24,219 bases of DNA from Hungatella sp. UBA4396 (GCA_002389905.1 DGRE01000042.1:1-24219); one strand, 5' to 3'; positions 13,336 to 21,842 are shown, numbered from the stretch's first letter. The notes: a model not told the origin generated them from the letters alone. A program made the numbers and translations.

Positions 13336-14436
13336 ATGAAGAAGACACAAATAATAATAATATGTGCTCTGATGTTGTTAATAACTACAGGCTGCAGTGC
13401 AGAAAATAAAGTGACGGAACAGGAACCTGAAAGCTCCGTAACAATGACTAATAAAGCTGACAAGGAGCCAGATGCCCCCGATGTGTCTGTAGTCAGGATT
13501 GATAGCTATGAGAATCTGGAAATATCTGATTGGATGGATTCGGATACCGTCATTGTCTCAAAGGAAAACGAGTCGTTGGGAAAAATGACTTTGGAAGAAT
13601 TAGCGGATTCTCATCCCAGAAGCCTATATCTGTATGATCTTAATACGAAGGAATATAAGCTGTTAAAAGAACAGGAAGATATTAATCTGGGCGGGGCAAA
13701 ACTATCACCTGATAAGAAAAATCTTTTATACTATGGCTACAGCCTGGGCGATCCGTCATATTATGTGCTTAATATTGAGAATTTGAAAAGTTTTAGTATT
13801 TCAGGAGAACCTATCGGAAGTGCAGGGAGCGCAAAATGGGCTGATAAAGATACCATTATTGGAGCCGGATATATGAGTGGTGCCTATTATGCCACTATGG
13901 ATGGACACATTGCTACTTTTAAGGAATTGGATCAAAAAGCTGTATTTATTATTGAGAAGATAAAAGATAGGGTTTATTATAACACGGCTGATGATACGGC
14001 ATTGATGGCCGTAAATCAATCTGACAAGGAAATCGTGAATCTTGGTTTGACCAATGTTTCCGGGGTATATCCCTCTCCTGATGAAAATCAGATGCTGGTT
14101 TTACAATATAATGGATCAAAACAGGCTTTATCGCTTTGTGACAGGGACGGGGAAAATGTTAAAACCATTGCCGAAGGGATTGAACTTGACGGAGTATCCT
14201 GGTCTCCTGACCAGCGGATGATTGCTTACAGCATAAAGGGAGATGGAAGCAGTACTGAGGGCGGTGTTTTGTACATTTATGATATTTTAACGGGCAAGTC
14301 TACTGAGATTACGGCAGATATGGGAGCTGTAGTTACCTGCTGGAGCCCCTCCGGTGAGGAACTTGTTTATTCTCAGTGGGATGGAAAACAGTATCATAGC
14401 AGCATTGTTTATTTGGAATATTCCTTAAAGAAATAG
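13336..14436 (+). CDS. Lipoprotein with TolB/PD40-like beta-propeller repeats
   Basis: A 366-aa secreted protein with a signal peptide and lipobox LITTGC; the lipidated residue would be Cys20. A polar linker rich in Glu, Pro and Asp follows (21-50), then repeated propeller blades with the PD40-type core: SPDKKNLLY, SPDENQMLV, SPDQRMIAY and SPSGEELVY. This is like TolB and DPP IV N-terminal propellers, which in Gram-positives act as membrane-anchored binding or sensor proteins. No enzymatic residues are evident. Strong AAGGAGGT (13320-13327) lies before the ATG; a terminator follows, so it is a single-gene unit or the last gene after the MFS gene (89-nt gap). Confidence 0.82.
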   Translation: MKKTQIIIICALMLLITTGCSAENKVTEQEPESSVTMTNKADKEPDAPDVSVVRIDSYENLEISDWMDSDTVIVSKENESLGKMTLEELADSHPRSLYLYDLNTKEYKLLKEQEDINLGGAKLSPDKKNLLYYGYSLGDPSYYVLNIENLKSFSISGEPIGSAGSAKWADKDTIIGAGYMSGAYYATMDGHIATFKELDQKAVFIIEKIKDRVYYNTADDTALMAVNQSDKEIVNLGLTNVSGVYPSPDENQMLVLQYNGSKQALSLCDRDGENVKTIAEGIELDGVSWSPDQRMIAYSIKGDGSSTEGGVLYIYDILTGKSTEITADMGAVVTCWSPSGEELVYSQWDGKQYHSSIVYLEYSLKK

Positions 14437-14456
14437 CAGAGATATATCTTTACACG

Positions 14457-14489
14457 AAAGGGATGTCAGGTTCAAATGACATCCTTTTT
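14457..14489 (+). terminator. Intrinsic terminator after the lipoprotein gene
   Basis: GGATGTCA (14461-14468) pairs with TGACATCC (14477-14484) around an 8-nt loop; the stem extends through A/T pairs and is followed by TTTTT (14485-14489). Confidence 0.88.
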
Positions 14490-14496
14490 GGTTTCT

Positions 14497-14760
14497 CAGG
14501 ACATATTATGCGGAGTGGCTGTATAATAAAATACAAGAAGGATACGTTTTAGTAAGAAACCCCATGAATATTCATCAAATTAGTAAAATAGACTTGACGC
14601 CGGAAATTATTGATGGTATTGTTTTTTGGACCAAAATCCAACACCTATGCTATTGAGGTTAGAAAAATTAAATAAATACATATACTATTTTCAATTTACA
14701 TTAAATCCTTATAGTGATGATGCAGAGCTGTCGTTACCTTCCAAAAGAAGTGTTAAATAA
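14497..14760 (+). pseudogene. DUF1848 domain gene, truncated and frameshifted
   Basis: From 14504 the frame reads YAEWLYNKIQEGYVLVRNPM and on to DGIVFWTK, a strong match to the N-terminal part of DUF1848 proteins. At the A-run 14633-14636 one base is missing; shifting by one gives NPTPMLLRLEKLNKYIYYFQ, then FTLNPYSDDAELSLPSK, which is the family continuation, ending at TAA 14758. The first about 14 residues (the usual SxSRRTDIPA stretch) are damaged and the C-terminal two thirds are absent. It begins right behind a terminator and has no ribosome site. Confidence 0.85.
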
Positions 14761-14808
14761 GAAGTTGTCTGAAAAAGATTGATAAATAGCAGAGGCGTAA
14801 AATAAACT

Positions 14809-14840
14809 GCTCCCTGTCAAAAAGTAAGGGGGCCATTTTT
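14809..14840 (+). terminator. Possible intrinsic terminator before the helicase gene
   Basis: GCTCCCT (14809-14815) pairs with AGGGGGC (14827-14833) with one G-U; CCA and then TTTTT (14836-14840) follow. It lies between the DUF1848 relic and the helicase leader. The rest of the leader to 14967 holds a TATAAT (14860-14865) without a clear minus 35 and a GACATATGTC palindrome (14885-14894). Confidence 0.4.
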
Positions 14841-14967
14841 CTTGTAAGGTGGACTATTTTATAATGTTATATATTCTTACTGAGGACATATGTCGCTCTA
14901 AATAGACTGGCTTGGTCGAGCGTTAGATAAGAGATAAATTAAATAATACAGATTAGAAGGAGATTTT

Positions 14968-16347
14968 ATGCAATTTAAAGATTTAAATATTATGCCTGAT
15001 ATTATAAAAGCATTGGAAAAGGAAAGTTACGATATTCCTACACCGATACAGGAAGAGGCAATACCTGTTATATTAAGCGGCAGGGATTTACTGGGATGTG
15101 CCCAGACAGGCACCGGAAAAACAGCTGCATTTGCTATACCAACGATTCAGCTGCTCAGTGAAGAAAAAGTACCTCATCGGGCAAAACAAAATATAAGGGC
15201 TCTAATCGTAACTCCGACCAGAGAGCTTGCACTGCAAATTTATGAAAGTTTTAATACTTATGGGAAATTCACCAATTTAAATTGTTGTGTAGTCTTTGGA
15301 GGAGTATCTCAAAAGCCCCAGGAGGAAAATTTAAAACAAAGGGTAGATATACTGGTGGCAACACCAGGAAGACTGCTTGCCCTAATCGATCAAAAGATAA
15401 TAAGTATAGAACATATTAAAATATTTATATTGGACGAAGCTGACCGTATGCTGGATATGGGATTTATTCATGATGTTAAAAGGATCATTGCTAAAACACC
15501 TTTAAAAAAGCAAACATTACTTTTCTCGGCTACGATGCCGCCAGACATCGCCAAGCTGGCTGGTACAATTCTGAAGACTCCTGCAAAAATAGAAATCACT
15601 CCGGTATCATCGACAGTGGATACCATCGAGCAGTATCTGTATTTTGTTGATAAAGGTAATAAGAAGGATTTGCTTTTGCACATTCTGAAAGATCAAAACA
15701 TAGTCTCAGCATTAGTATTTACACGTACCAAGCATGGGGCGGATCGGCTTATAAAACAATTATCGAGAAGTAACGTAACTGCACAGGCCATCCATGGGGA
15801 TAAATCACAAGGGGCGCGTCAGAAAGCACTGAACAATTTTAAAAACAAAACATTGCGGATATTGATTGCAACAGATATCGCGGCAAGAGGAATCGACATC
15901 GATGAACTCACCCATGTGATAAATTATGACCTGCCAGATACACCGGAGACGTACGTTCATCGTATAGGGCGAACGGGCAGGGCAGGACTTGGCGGAACAG
16001 CAATCTCCTTCTGTGATTTTGATGAAATAGGACAACTTGACGATATTGAAAAGTTAATTGGAAAGAAATTAACAGAAATAAAAGATCATCCATATCCACT
16101 AAAGAATAATTTTCCGGCGGTAAAGGTTGTGCAGCCGAGAAGAGATGCATCAAAAACAGCGAAATCCCAAACCTCCTCCCGGAATACTTCATCAAAACCG
16201 GGTGCATCGTCAAAGAGAAGGACATTGCATACAGCTTCTACAGATGGCGTATCGTCAACAAAGAAAAAGTATCGAATGACAGCAGATGGAACATTGAAAG
16301 AAAAAAGGGGTTCTAATAAATTTTCAATGAAGGACAAGAAGTGGTAA
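14968..16347 (+). CDS. DEAD-box ATP-dependent RNA helicase
   Basis: A 459-aa RNA-unwinding ATPase of the RhlE/CshA group. Motifs in order: Q motif IPTPIQ (23-28), Walker A AQTGTGKT (45-52), PTREL (83-87), TPGR (132-135), DEAD (156-159), SAT (187-189), RGIDID and HRIGRTGR (331-338). A basic Ser/Thr/Lys/Arg-rich tail from about 375 is typical of RNA-binding extensions. Role likely in ribosome assembly, mRNA decay or cold growth. AAGGAG (14957-14962) precedes the ATG. The leader of about 100 nt after the TATAAT at 14860 would suit cold-type regulation, but nothing specific is seen. Confidence 0.93.
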   Translation: MQFKDLNIMPDIIKALEKESYDIPTPIQEEAIPVILSGRDLLGCAQTGTGKTAAFAIPTIQLLSEEKVPHRAKQNIRALIVTPTRELALQIYESFNTYGKFTNLNCCVVFGGVSQKPQEENLKQRVDILVATPGRLLALIDQKIISIEHIKIFILDEADRMLDMGFIHDVKRIIAKTPLKKQTLLFSATMPPDIAKLAGTILKTPAKIEITPVSSTVDTIEQYLYFVDKGNKKDLLLHILKDQNIVSALVFTRTKHGADRLIKQLSRSNVTAQAIHGDKSQGARQKALNNFKNKTLRILIATDIAARGIDIDELTHVINYDLPDTPETYVHRIGRTGRAGLGGTAISFCDFDEIGQLDDIEKLIGKKLTEIKDHPYPLKNNFPAVKVVQPRRDASKTAKSQTSSRNTSSKPGASSKRRTLHTASTDGVSSTKKKYRMTADGTLKEKRGSNKFSMKDKKW

Positions 16348-16373
16348 ATTTGGATATGTAAATAGTGTAACAA

Positions 16374-16625
16374 GTTCGTCTTATTTCGGATGATGTGGAT
16401 GCCTCCCTTGCATCCATGAGTATGGAGCTGATGGCTGAGGCAATGGGACTTGGCACGCTGTATGTGGTTTTTTTTGCAGTGGCGGCAAAATTCAGCAAAA
16501 GGATTAGAAAAGAGCTTGGCCTTGCTAAAAAAGAGAAGGTGGTAACCTGTCTTGCAATGGGATATCCCGATGTTAAATATATGCGGACGGTTCCCAGAAA
16601 GAAAGCTGAAATTGTATGGAGATAA
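16374..16625 (+). pseudogene. Nitroreductase family protein, 5'-truncated relic
   Basis: The frame reads VRLISDDVDASLASMSMELM and continues through AEAMGLGTLY to MGYPDVKYMRTVPRKKAEIVW, stop at 16623-16625. This is the C-terminal third of an FMN nitroreductase of about 260-270 aa: the mid-domain VDASLASxxMxLxAEAMGLGT helix and the YPDxKYxRTVPRKK end. The FMN-binding N-terminal half is missing; the remaining frame starts just 27 nt after the helicase stop. A GTG at 16395 could be read but has no ribosome site. Confidence 0.85.
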
Positions 16626-16671
16626 AAGCAAATGTTAAGGCAGCTATTTAAGAATAATTGGAGGCAATTTC

Positions 16672-17409
16672 ATGCGCAGTGCAATAGAAAATAGAGTTTC
16701 ACGGAGAAAATTTGAAAAGGAACCGATTACAGACAGGGATAAAGAAAATATTATTTCTCTTATTAATCAATTAAATGAAGTATCCGGCTTAACCATGGAA
16801 TTCATAGAGGATGGAAGCGGTGCCTTTGGGAAGTTGAGAAAAAGCTATGGGTTATTTACCAATGTACGTTCTCTTATATTGATGAAAGGCAAGAAGAACG
16901 ATAAAGATTTGAAGGAAAAGGTGGGGTATTACGGAGAAGATTTAGTTCTTGCTATAACTGATTCAGGCCTTGGAACATGCTGGGTTGGAGGCACCTTTGA
17001 TAAGGACGAATTACCTATTGATAGCGGCGAGGAGTTGGCTTGTGTTGTAGTAGTAGGTAAAGTGGCATCTCCTTCTCTGACAGAAAAGGTGGTGCGGTCA
17101 GCCACACATAGGAAAGTAAAGAGTATGGAAGAACGAATCAAAAGTGATCAACCCTTGCCTCAATGGGTACAAAGCGGAATAAAAGCTGTACTATTGGCTC
17201 CAAGTGCAAAAAACACACAAAAAGTCATGTTTCAGTATAAGAACAGCACTTTAAGTGCTCAAATTGTGGATGACTATTCCATGGATCTGATTGATTTGGG
17301 GATAGCAAAGAAACATTTCGAGATAGGAGCAGGGGGAACGTTTGAATTTGGGAACGGAGGTATTTTTCGTTTGGATTCCCAGAAGAATGCAGGCGAAGAT
17401 ATCACATAA
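16672..17409 (+). CDS. Nitroreductase family protein (TM1586-like)
   Basis: A 245-aa FMN-dependent oxidoreductase-fold protein. The opening AIENRVSRRKFEKEPI is the FMN phosphate-binding start, GYYGEDLVLAITDSGLGTCWVGG (about 84-107) is the central helix, and LLAPSAKNTQKVMF (about 171-184) repeats the active-site pattern as in TM1586-type proteins, where two half-domains form one nitroreductase fold in a single chain. Substrate unknown. GGAGG (16660-16664) precedes the ATG. It directly follows the relic of a different nitroreductase, so one may have replaced the other or both once formed a pair. Confidence 0.87.
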   Translation: MRSAIENRVSRRKFEKEPITDRDKENIISLINQLNEVSGLTMEFIEDGSGAFGKLRKSYGLFTNVRSLILMKGKKNDKDLKEKVGYYGEDLVLAITDSGLGTCWVGGTFDKDELPIDSGEELACVVVVGKVASPSLTEKVVRSATHRKVKSMEERIKSDQPLPQWVQSGIKAVLLAPSAKNTQKVMFQYKNSTLSAQIVDDYSMDLIDLGIAKKHFEIGAGGTFEFGNGGIFRLDSQKNAGEDIT

Positions 17410-17661
17410 ATATAGTGGAACATCAATTGTAAATAAAATATATACTTTTTAAGTAGAAATTAATAGTTCTTGTTTATATTAAGTTTTCAAAAATCTAGGT
17501 TTTTTAAAGACTATCTGCCATCGAATTTGGCTATCTCCCAATTTTGCCATGAACCGCTGACTTTCGAATATATCAGAAAGCTGGCGGTTTCTCTATGCAC
17601 GATCTTATTCAATCATTACTGTGAAAAACCCTTATTTGGGGCAAAAAAATTTAGAAATATA
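17410..17661. other. Non-coding stretch with a bulged inverted repeat
   Basis: No credible gene. GAACCGC (17551-17557) pairs with GCGGTTT (17584-17590) and CTTTC (17561-17565) with GAAAG (17576-17580), forming one hairpin with a 3-nt internal loop. Just before it, CTATCTGCCATCGAATTTGG and CTATCTCCCA-ATTTTGC (17512-17548 region) look like an imperfect direct repeat. It may be a degraded insertion-element end, but I cannot assign it. No T-run follows the hairpin. Confidence 0.4.
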
Positions 17662-17701
17662 TTGACATTTATCTATGTATCTGCATATAATAATACATAG
17701 A
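17662..17701 (+). promoter_or_regulatory. ars operon promoter with ArsR operator
   Basis: TTGACA (17662-17667), 18 nt, TATAAT (17686-17691). The dyad TCTATGTAT (17672-17680) and ATACATAGA (17693-17701), perfect over 9 bp with a 12-nt spacer, brackets the minus 10, and a third half-site ATCTATGT follows (17707-17714). ArsR repressors bind such ATA/TAT dyads over the promoter and leave when arsenite binds. Confidence 0.85.
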
Positions 17702-17727
17702 CGACTATCTATGTGAGGTGAAGCGTG

Positions 17728-18051
17728 ATGGATAAATATAATGAGCATGTTGGATTGTTCAAGGCATTATCTGATGTAAACAGAATCATGATAGTAGATA
17801 TGCTTTCCTGCGGCGAACTATGTGCGTGCAAGATACTGGAAAAATTTAATATTACACAGCCAACCCTGTCTCATCATATGAAAATACTTTGTGACTGTGG
17901 TTTGACAAAAGCACGGAAAGAGGGGAAATGGATGTACTACTCCCTGAATGAAAGTGTAGTACAGGATTTAAGAGGATTCCTGTGCACCATAACATCCAGC
18001 AAGGAAGATTGTATCTGTAAAGGAGGAGATTGCTGCTGTGGAAAAGAATAA
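17728..18051 (+). CDS. arsR: ArsR family arsenite-responsive repressor
   Basis: Winged-helix repressor of 107 aa. ELCAC (30-34) gives the arsenite-binding Cys32 and Cys34 in the DNA-binding helix region; the third cysteine of the E. coli type (Cys37) is absent. The recognition region ITQPTLSHHMKIL is at 42-54. The C-terminus is unusually cysteine-rich (Cys86, 95, 97, 102-104), possibly extra metal ligands. ATG 17728 is chosen over the GTG at 17725 because GAGGTG (17715-17720) is better spaced. It is first in the ars operon, controls its own promoter, and overlaps the acr3 start by 14 nt. Confidence 0.93.
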   Translation: MDKYNEHVGLFKALSDVNRIMIVDMLSCGELCACKILEKFNITQPTLSHHMKILCDCGLTKARKEGKWMYYSLNESVVQDLRGFLCTITSSKEDCICKGGDCCCGKE

Positions 18052-19084
18052 GGAGCAGGGGATTGGTTTTTTTGAAAGATACTTGAGTTTTTGGGTAATT
18101 CTCTGCATGGTGACAGGAGTTTTAATCGGAAAATTTCTTCCTGGAATTCCAGAATTCTTGGGTAAATTTGAGTATGCGCAGGTATCTGCACCTATTGCGA
18201 TACTCATTTGGCTGATGATTTATCCAATGATGATGAAGGTCAACTTTTCCAGTATTAAAAATGTGGGGAAGAACCCCAAAGGATTATTTGTTACATGGGT
18301 GACCAACTGGCTGATTAAACCCTTTACTATGTTTGGAATTGCGAGTTTCTTTTTTTATGTGGTCTTTAAGGGGCTTATTTCTCCAGAGCTGGCAAGGGAT
18401 TATCTGGCAGGAGCAGTTTTGCTTGGAGCAGCACCGTGTACGGCAATGGTATTTGTATGGAGTCATTTGACAAAAGGCAATCCGGCTTATACAGTCGTTC
18501 AGGTGGCAACCAATGATTTGATTATTCTGGCTGCATTTACTCCGATTGTGGCATTTTTGCTAGGGGTCGGAGGCGTTTCCATACCTTGGGATACGCTTCT
18601 GCTTTCCGTAATACTGTTTGTTGTAATACCGCTTATTGCAGGTATCCTGACAAGAACATTTGTGGTTAAAAATAAAGGAGAAGAGTATTTCATCACAAGG
18701 TTCATTCCCAAATTCAACAATGTAACAGTTATCGGCTTATTACTGACACTTATCATTATTTTTTCATTTCAGGGAAATGTTATTTTAGAAAATCCTTTGC
18801 ACATTGTGTTGATTGCAGTACCACTTATTATACAAACATTTTTCATATTCTTTATTGCTTATACTGCCTGTAAAGTTTTGAAACTGCCATATGATATTGC
18901 GGCCCCCGCCGGAATGATCGGGGCTTCAAACTTTTTTGAGCTTTCTGTAGCGGTTGCGATTTCTCTTTTTGGAGCAACCTCTCCGGTGGCACTGGCAACC
19001 ATTGTCGGTGTGTTGGTAGAAGTTCCGGTAATGCTGATGCTGGTTAAAATAGCGAATGCTACGAAAGGTTGGTTTACCAAGTAA
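18038..19084 (+). CDS. arsB: Arsenite efflux permease, Acr3 type
   Basis: Inner-membrane exporter of arsenite, 348 aa with about ten transmembrane helices, of the Acr3 rather than the E. coli ArsB fold. Conserved features: LMIYPMMMKVNF after TM2, LLGAAPCTAMVFVWS in TM4 with the essential Cys134, and ASNFFELSVAVA followed by GVLVEVPVM near the end, where the conserved Glu needed for transport lies. The start is GTG 18038 with AGGAGGAG (18021-18028) inside arsR, giving a 14-nt overlap and translational coupling. With ArsA downstream it may work as an ATP-driven pump. Also named acr3. Confidence 0.93.
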   Translation: MEKNKEQGIGFFERYLSFWVILCMVTGVLIGKFLPGIPEFLGKFEYAQVSAPIAILIWLMIYPMMMKVNFSSIKNVGKNPKGLFVTWVTNWLIKPFTMFGIASFFFYVVFKGLISPELARDYLAGAVLLGAAPCTAMVFVWSHLTKGNPAYTVVQVATNDLIILAAFTPIVAFLLGVGGVSIPWDTLLLSVILFVVIPLIAGILTRTFVVKNKGEEYFITRFIPKFNNVTVIGLLLTLIIIFSFQGNVILENPLHIVLIAVPLIIQTFFIFFIAYTACKVLKLPYDIAAPAGMIGASNFFELSVAVAISLFGATSPVALATIVGVLVEVPVMLMLVKIANATKGWFTK

Positions 19085-19153
19085 TAATTGAATTAAGGGT
19101 GATGGAAAGCATATGAACTATTTAAAAATCATTATAAAAGGAGAGAATCTATT

Positions 19154-19522
19154 ATGAAAACAATGTTTATTTATGAACCGGCTCTTTGCTGTGAAACAGG
19201 TGTATGCGGTGTCAGTGTTGATCCGGAGTTACTTAGAATTTCAACAGTTGTCAATAACCTAAAGAAGAAGGATGTAAAAATACAAAGATATAATCTGAAC
19301 AGCAATCCCCAGGCATTCATTGACAATGCAGAGATTAATCAGTTGATTATGAAAGAGGGAGTAGAGGCTCTTCCTGCAACGGTGGTGGATGAAAAAATTG
19401 TTAAAACTCAGGAGTACCCGGCCAATGGGGAAATTGCAAAGCTGCTGGGAATACCGGAAGGTTATTTAGAGGCAGAACCCCAAGATGAAGGCGGCTGTTG
19501 CTGTGAGGGAGGTTGCTGTTAG
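19154..19522 (+). CDS. arsD: ArsD arsenite metallochaperone
   Basis: Cytosolic chaperone that passes As(III) to ArsA and weakly represses the operon. Of 122 aa; Cys12, Cys13 and Cys18 (CCETGVC) are the transfer site proven in E. coli ArsD, and vicinal cysteines end the protein (Cys115-117 and Cys121-122). The rest follows the thioredoxin-like ArsD pattern (NNLKKK, ALPATVVDEKI). AAAGGAGAG (19136-19144) precedes the ATG. Its stop shares one base with the arsA GTG start. Confidence 0.94.
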   Translation: MKTMFIYEPALCCETGVCGVSVDPELLRISTVVNNLKKKDVKIQRYNLNSNPQAFIDNAEINQLIMKEGVEALPATVVDEKIVKTQEYPANGEIAKLLGIPEGYLEAEPQDEGGCCCEGGCC

Positions 19523-21273
19523 TGGAATTGTTTGATTTAGATAAGATACAGTTTACTAAATACCTCTTTTTTACAGGAAAAGGCGGTGTTGGAAAGACCT
19601 CTGCAGCCTGTGCGGCTGCCGTAACCTTAGCGGACCATGGAAAAAGAGTATTGCTGATCAGTACGGACCCGGCTTCTAATTTACAGGATGTGTTCAGTAT
19701 GGAACTGACTGGAAAAGGAACGCCGATTCCGGAGGTTCCCGGGCTTGTGGTGGCCAATCTGGATCCTTTGAAGGCGGCGGCTGATTACCGTGAAAGCGTG
19801 ATTTCCCCATACCGGGGCAAATTGCCGGAATCCGTATTGAAAAATATGGAGGAGCAGCTTTCCGGCTCCTGTACTGTGGAAATTGCGGCATTTAACGAAT
19901 TTTCAAACTTTATAACGGATGAAAAGGCCCAGGAAGAGTATGATCATATCATATTTGATACGGCTCCTACCGGCCACACACTCCGAATGCTTCAGCTTCC
20001 TTCTGCATGGAGTAATTTTATCAGTGAAAATACCCATGGTGCTTCCTGTCTTGGGCAGCTTTCCGGATTGGAGAGCAGAAAAGAAGTATATAAAAAGGCA
20101 GTCAGCACCCTGGCAAGCGGTGATATGACAACCTTGCTTTTGGTATCAAGACCGGAAACAGCTCCGTTAAAAGAAGCGGAACGTGCTGCAAAAGAACTTT
20201 CTGATATTGGGGTAAGCAACCAGATGATGATTATTAATGGGGTTTTGAGTTCTTATGATGATAAGATATCAGAGGGCCTGTATCAGAAACAGCAAAAGGC
20301 ATTGGAACAAATGCCGGAGGAATTAAAGGAGCTGAAGCAGTATTATGTGCCTCTCCGCGCTTACAATATTACCGGCATGGAGAATGTGCGGAATTTGTTG
20401 GTGAAAGACAATTTTATATTAGTTAATACGGAGTTGCAGACAGAGAATATTCCAACCCTGGATGATGTAGTAGATGATTTATACAAAAGCGGTAAGAAAG
20501 TCATTTTTACTATGGGAAAAGGAGGAGTAGGCAAGACTACGATTGCTGCTGCAATTGCAATGGGGTTGTCTGCGAAAGGGGTAAAAGTACATTTAACAAC
20601 CACGGATCCGGCGGCACATCTGAAGTTTGTTATGGAGGCTGACAGCGGAATCGGGATGAGCCACATTGATGAGAAGGAAGAACTGCACCGTTATCAGCAG
20701 GAGGTTCTTGCCAAGGCCAGGGAAACCATGTCAGAAGCCGATGTTGCCTATGTGGAGGAAGATTTGCGGTCTCCTTGCACCCAGGAAATTGCAGTTTTCC
20801 GTGCCTTTGCTGAGGTTGTTGAAAAGGCAGAAGACCAGGTTGTGGTGATCGACACCGCGCCCACCGGGCATACGCTGCTACTGTTAGACTCTACCCAAAG
20901 CTACCATAAAGAAGTGAAACGTACTCAGGGAGATGTTCCGGAAGCTGTTAAAAAGCTGCTGCCAAGACTTCGCAATGAAGAAGAAACAGCAGTTATTATT
21001 GTGACACTGGCGGAAACAACTCCTGTATTTGAGGCAATGAGATTAGAGGAGGACTTAGAACGGGCTGATATTGCTGTTAAATGGTGGGTGATCAATTCTT
21101 CTTTTTATGCCACAGAAACCACCAACCGGCTGTTAAAGGCAAAGGCAAGCCATGAAATCCAATGGATCAATAAGGTAAATGACATTTCCAAGGGGAATTT
21201 TGCTGTTATTGAGTGGAGTGCGGATGAGATTAAGGGAGAAAAGCTGCTTGATATTCAAAGAAAGGACCGGTGA
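19522..21273 (+). CDS. arsA: Arsenical pump-driving ATPase ArsA
   Basis: Cytosolic ATPase that receives arsenite from ArsD and energises the efflux permease. 583 aa with two homologous halves: P-loops GKGGVGKT at 19-26 and 332-339, and DTAPTGHT switch motifs in both halves. The metalloid-binding cysteines align with E. coli Cys113, 172 and 422 as Cys117, Cys176 and Cys419. I choose GTG 19522 because GGGAGG (19507-19512) is 9 nt ahead; a TTG at 19513 would add three residues. The ArsA-Acr3 pairing, rather than ArsA-ArsB, is common in anaerobic Firmicutes. Confidence 0.94.
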   Translation: MELFDLDKIQFTKYLFFTGKGGVGKTSAACAAAVTLADHGKRVLLISTDPASNLQDVFSMELTGKGTPIPEVPGLVVANLDPLKAAADYRESVISPYRGKLPESVLKNMEEQLSGSCTVEIAAFNEFSNFITDEKAQEEYDHIIFDTAPTGHTLRMLQLPSAWSNFISENTHGASCLGQLSGLESRKEVYKKAVSTLASGDMTTLLLVSRPETAPLKEAERAAKELSDIGVSNQMMIINGVLSSYDDKISEGLYQKQQKALEQMPEELKELKQYYVPLRAYNITGMENVRNLLVKDNFILVNTELQTENIPTLDDVVDDLYKSGKKVIFTMGKGGVGKTTIAAAIAMGLSAKGVKVHLTTTDPAAHLKFVMEADSGIGMSHIDEKEELHRYQQEVLAKARETMSEADVAYVEEDLRSPCTQEIAVFRAFAEVVEKAEDQVVVIDTAPTGHTLLLLDSTQSYHKEVKRTQGDVPEAVKKLLPRLRNEEETAVIIVTLAETTPVFEAMRLEEDLERADIAVKWWVINSSFYATETTNRLLKAKASHEIQWINKVNDISKGNFAVIEWSADEIKGEKLLDIQRKDR

Positions 21274-21275
21274 AT

Positions 21276-21680
21276 ATGGTAAAAGTTGCATTTATCTGCG
21301 TTCATAATTCCTGCCGAAGCCAGATGGCCGAAGCTCTGTGCCGGCATTTGGCGGGAGATGTGTTTGAATGTTATTCTGCCGGAACAGAAACAAAACCTCA
21401 GATTAACCAGGACGCAGTTAGACTGATAAAACAGATTTATAATATTGATATGGAAAAGACCCAGCATTCAAAACTATTATCAGATATACCGCCGGTGGAT
21501 ATTGTTGTTACCATGGGATGTCATGTGGCCTGTCCCTATCTGCCGTGTAAGCATCGTGAGGACTGGGGACTGGAAGATCCAACCGGAAAAGGGGATGAAG
21601 CTTTTAAAAATACAATTGATATGATCCGGGAGAAGATTTTTGACTTAAAAAACAGATTAAACGATATCAAGGCTGTATAA
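21276..21680 (+). CDS. arsC: Arsenate reductase ArsC (low-molecular-weight phosphatase fold)
   Basis: Reduces arsenate to arsenite for export. 134 aa with the phosphatase-type loop CVHNSCR (Cys8 nucleophile, Arg14), a redox cysteine set Cys82, Cys86 and Cys91, and Asp101-Pro102 as general acid. The pI258 enzyme uses Cys10, 82 and 89 with Asp105, so this is the thioredoxin-coupled type. ATG 21276 (AAAGGA at 21261-21266) is preferred; GTG 21270 would overlap the arsA stop. Last gene of the ars operon, 2 nt after arsA. Confidence 0.93.
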   Translation: MVKVAFICVHNSCRSQMAEALCRHLAGDVFECYSAGTETKPQINQDAVRLIKQIYNIDMEKTQHSKLLSDIPPVDIVVTMGCHVACPYLPCKHREDWGLEDPTGKGDEAFKNTIDMIREKIFDLKNRLNDIKAV

Positions 21681-21703
21681 GAAGCGGCCCTGACAAAGAC
21701 ATA

Positions 21704-21842
21704 AATGATTAGGAATCATTCCGAAGGAGGTACCTGTCATTATTTTAGATGAGACAACATTCCGTGTTGAACCGGAAAATGACAGCTTACTGATGAAAGC
21801 TGGTTATGCGAGGACAGAACTGTTATTTCAAGGTTCTGTCCT
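21704..21842 (+). other. Hairpin-rich region after arsC, with an unused strong ribosome site
   Basis: AATGATT-AGG-AATCATT (21704-21720); CTGTCATT (21734-21741) facing AATGACAG (21778-21785); and a perfect 10-bp stem AGGACAGAAC (21811-21820) with GTTCTGTCCT (21833-21842), which may end both the ars and AraC transcripts although no T-run follows. AAGGAGG at 21724-21730 is placed before an ATT at 21739 that opens a frame to 21921 beginning ILDETTFRVEPEN; it has no ATG, GTG or TTG start there and no family I recognise. Confidence 0.5.

Noticed and set aside
16086..16631. Minus-strand open frame of 181 codons across the helicase end and nitroreductase relic
   Set aside because: Antisense to two recognised coding sequences; no known domain.
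17470..17700. Open frame of 76 codons upstream of arsR
   Set aside because: No ribosome site, no recognisable family, and it runs through the ars promoter and operator.
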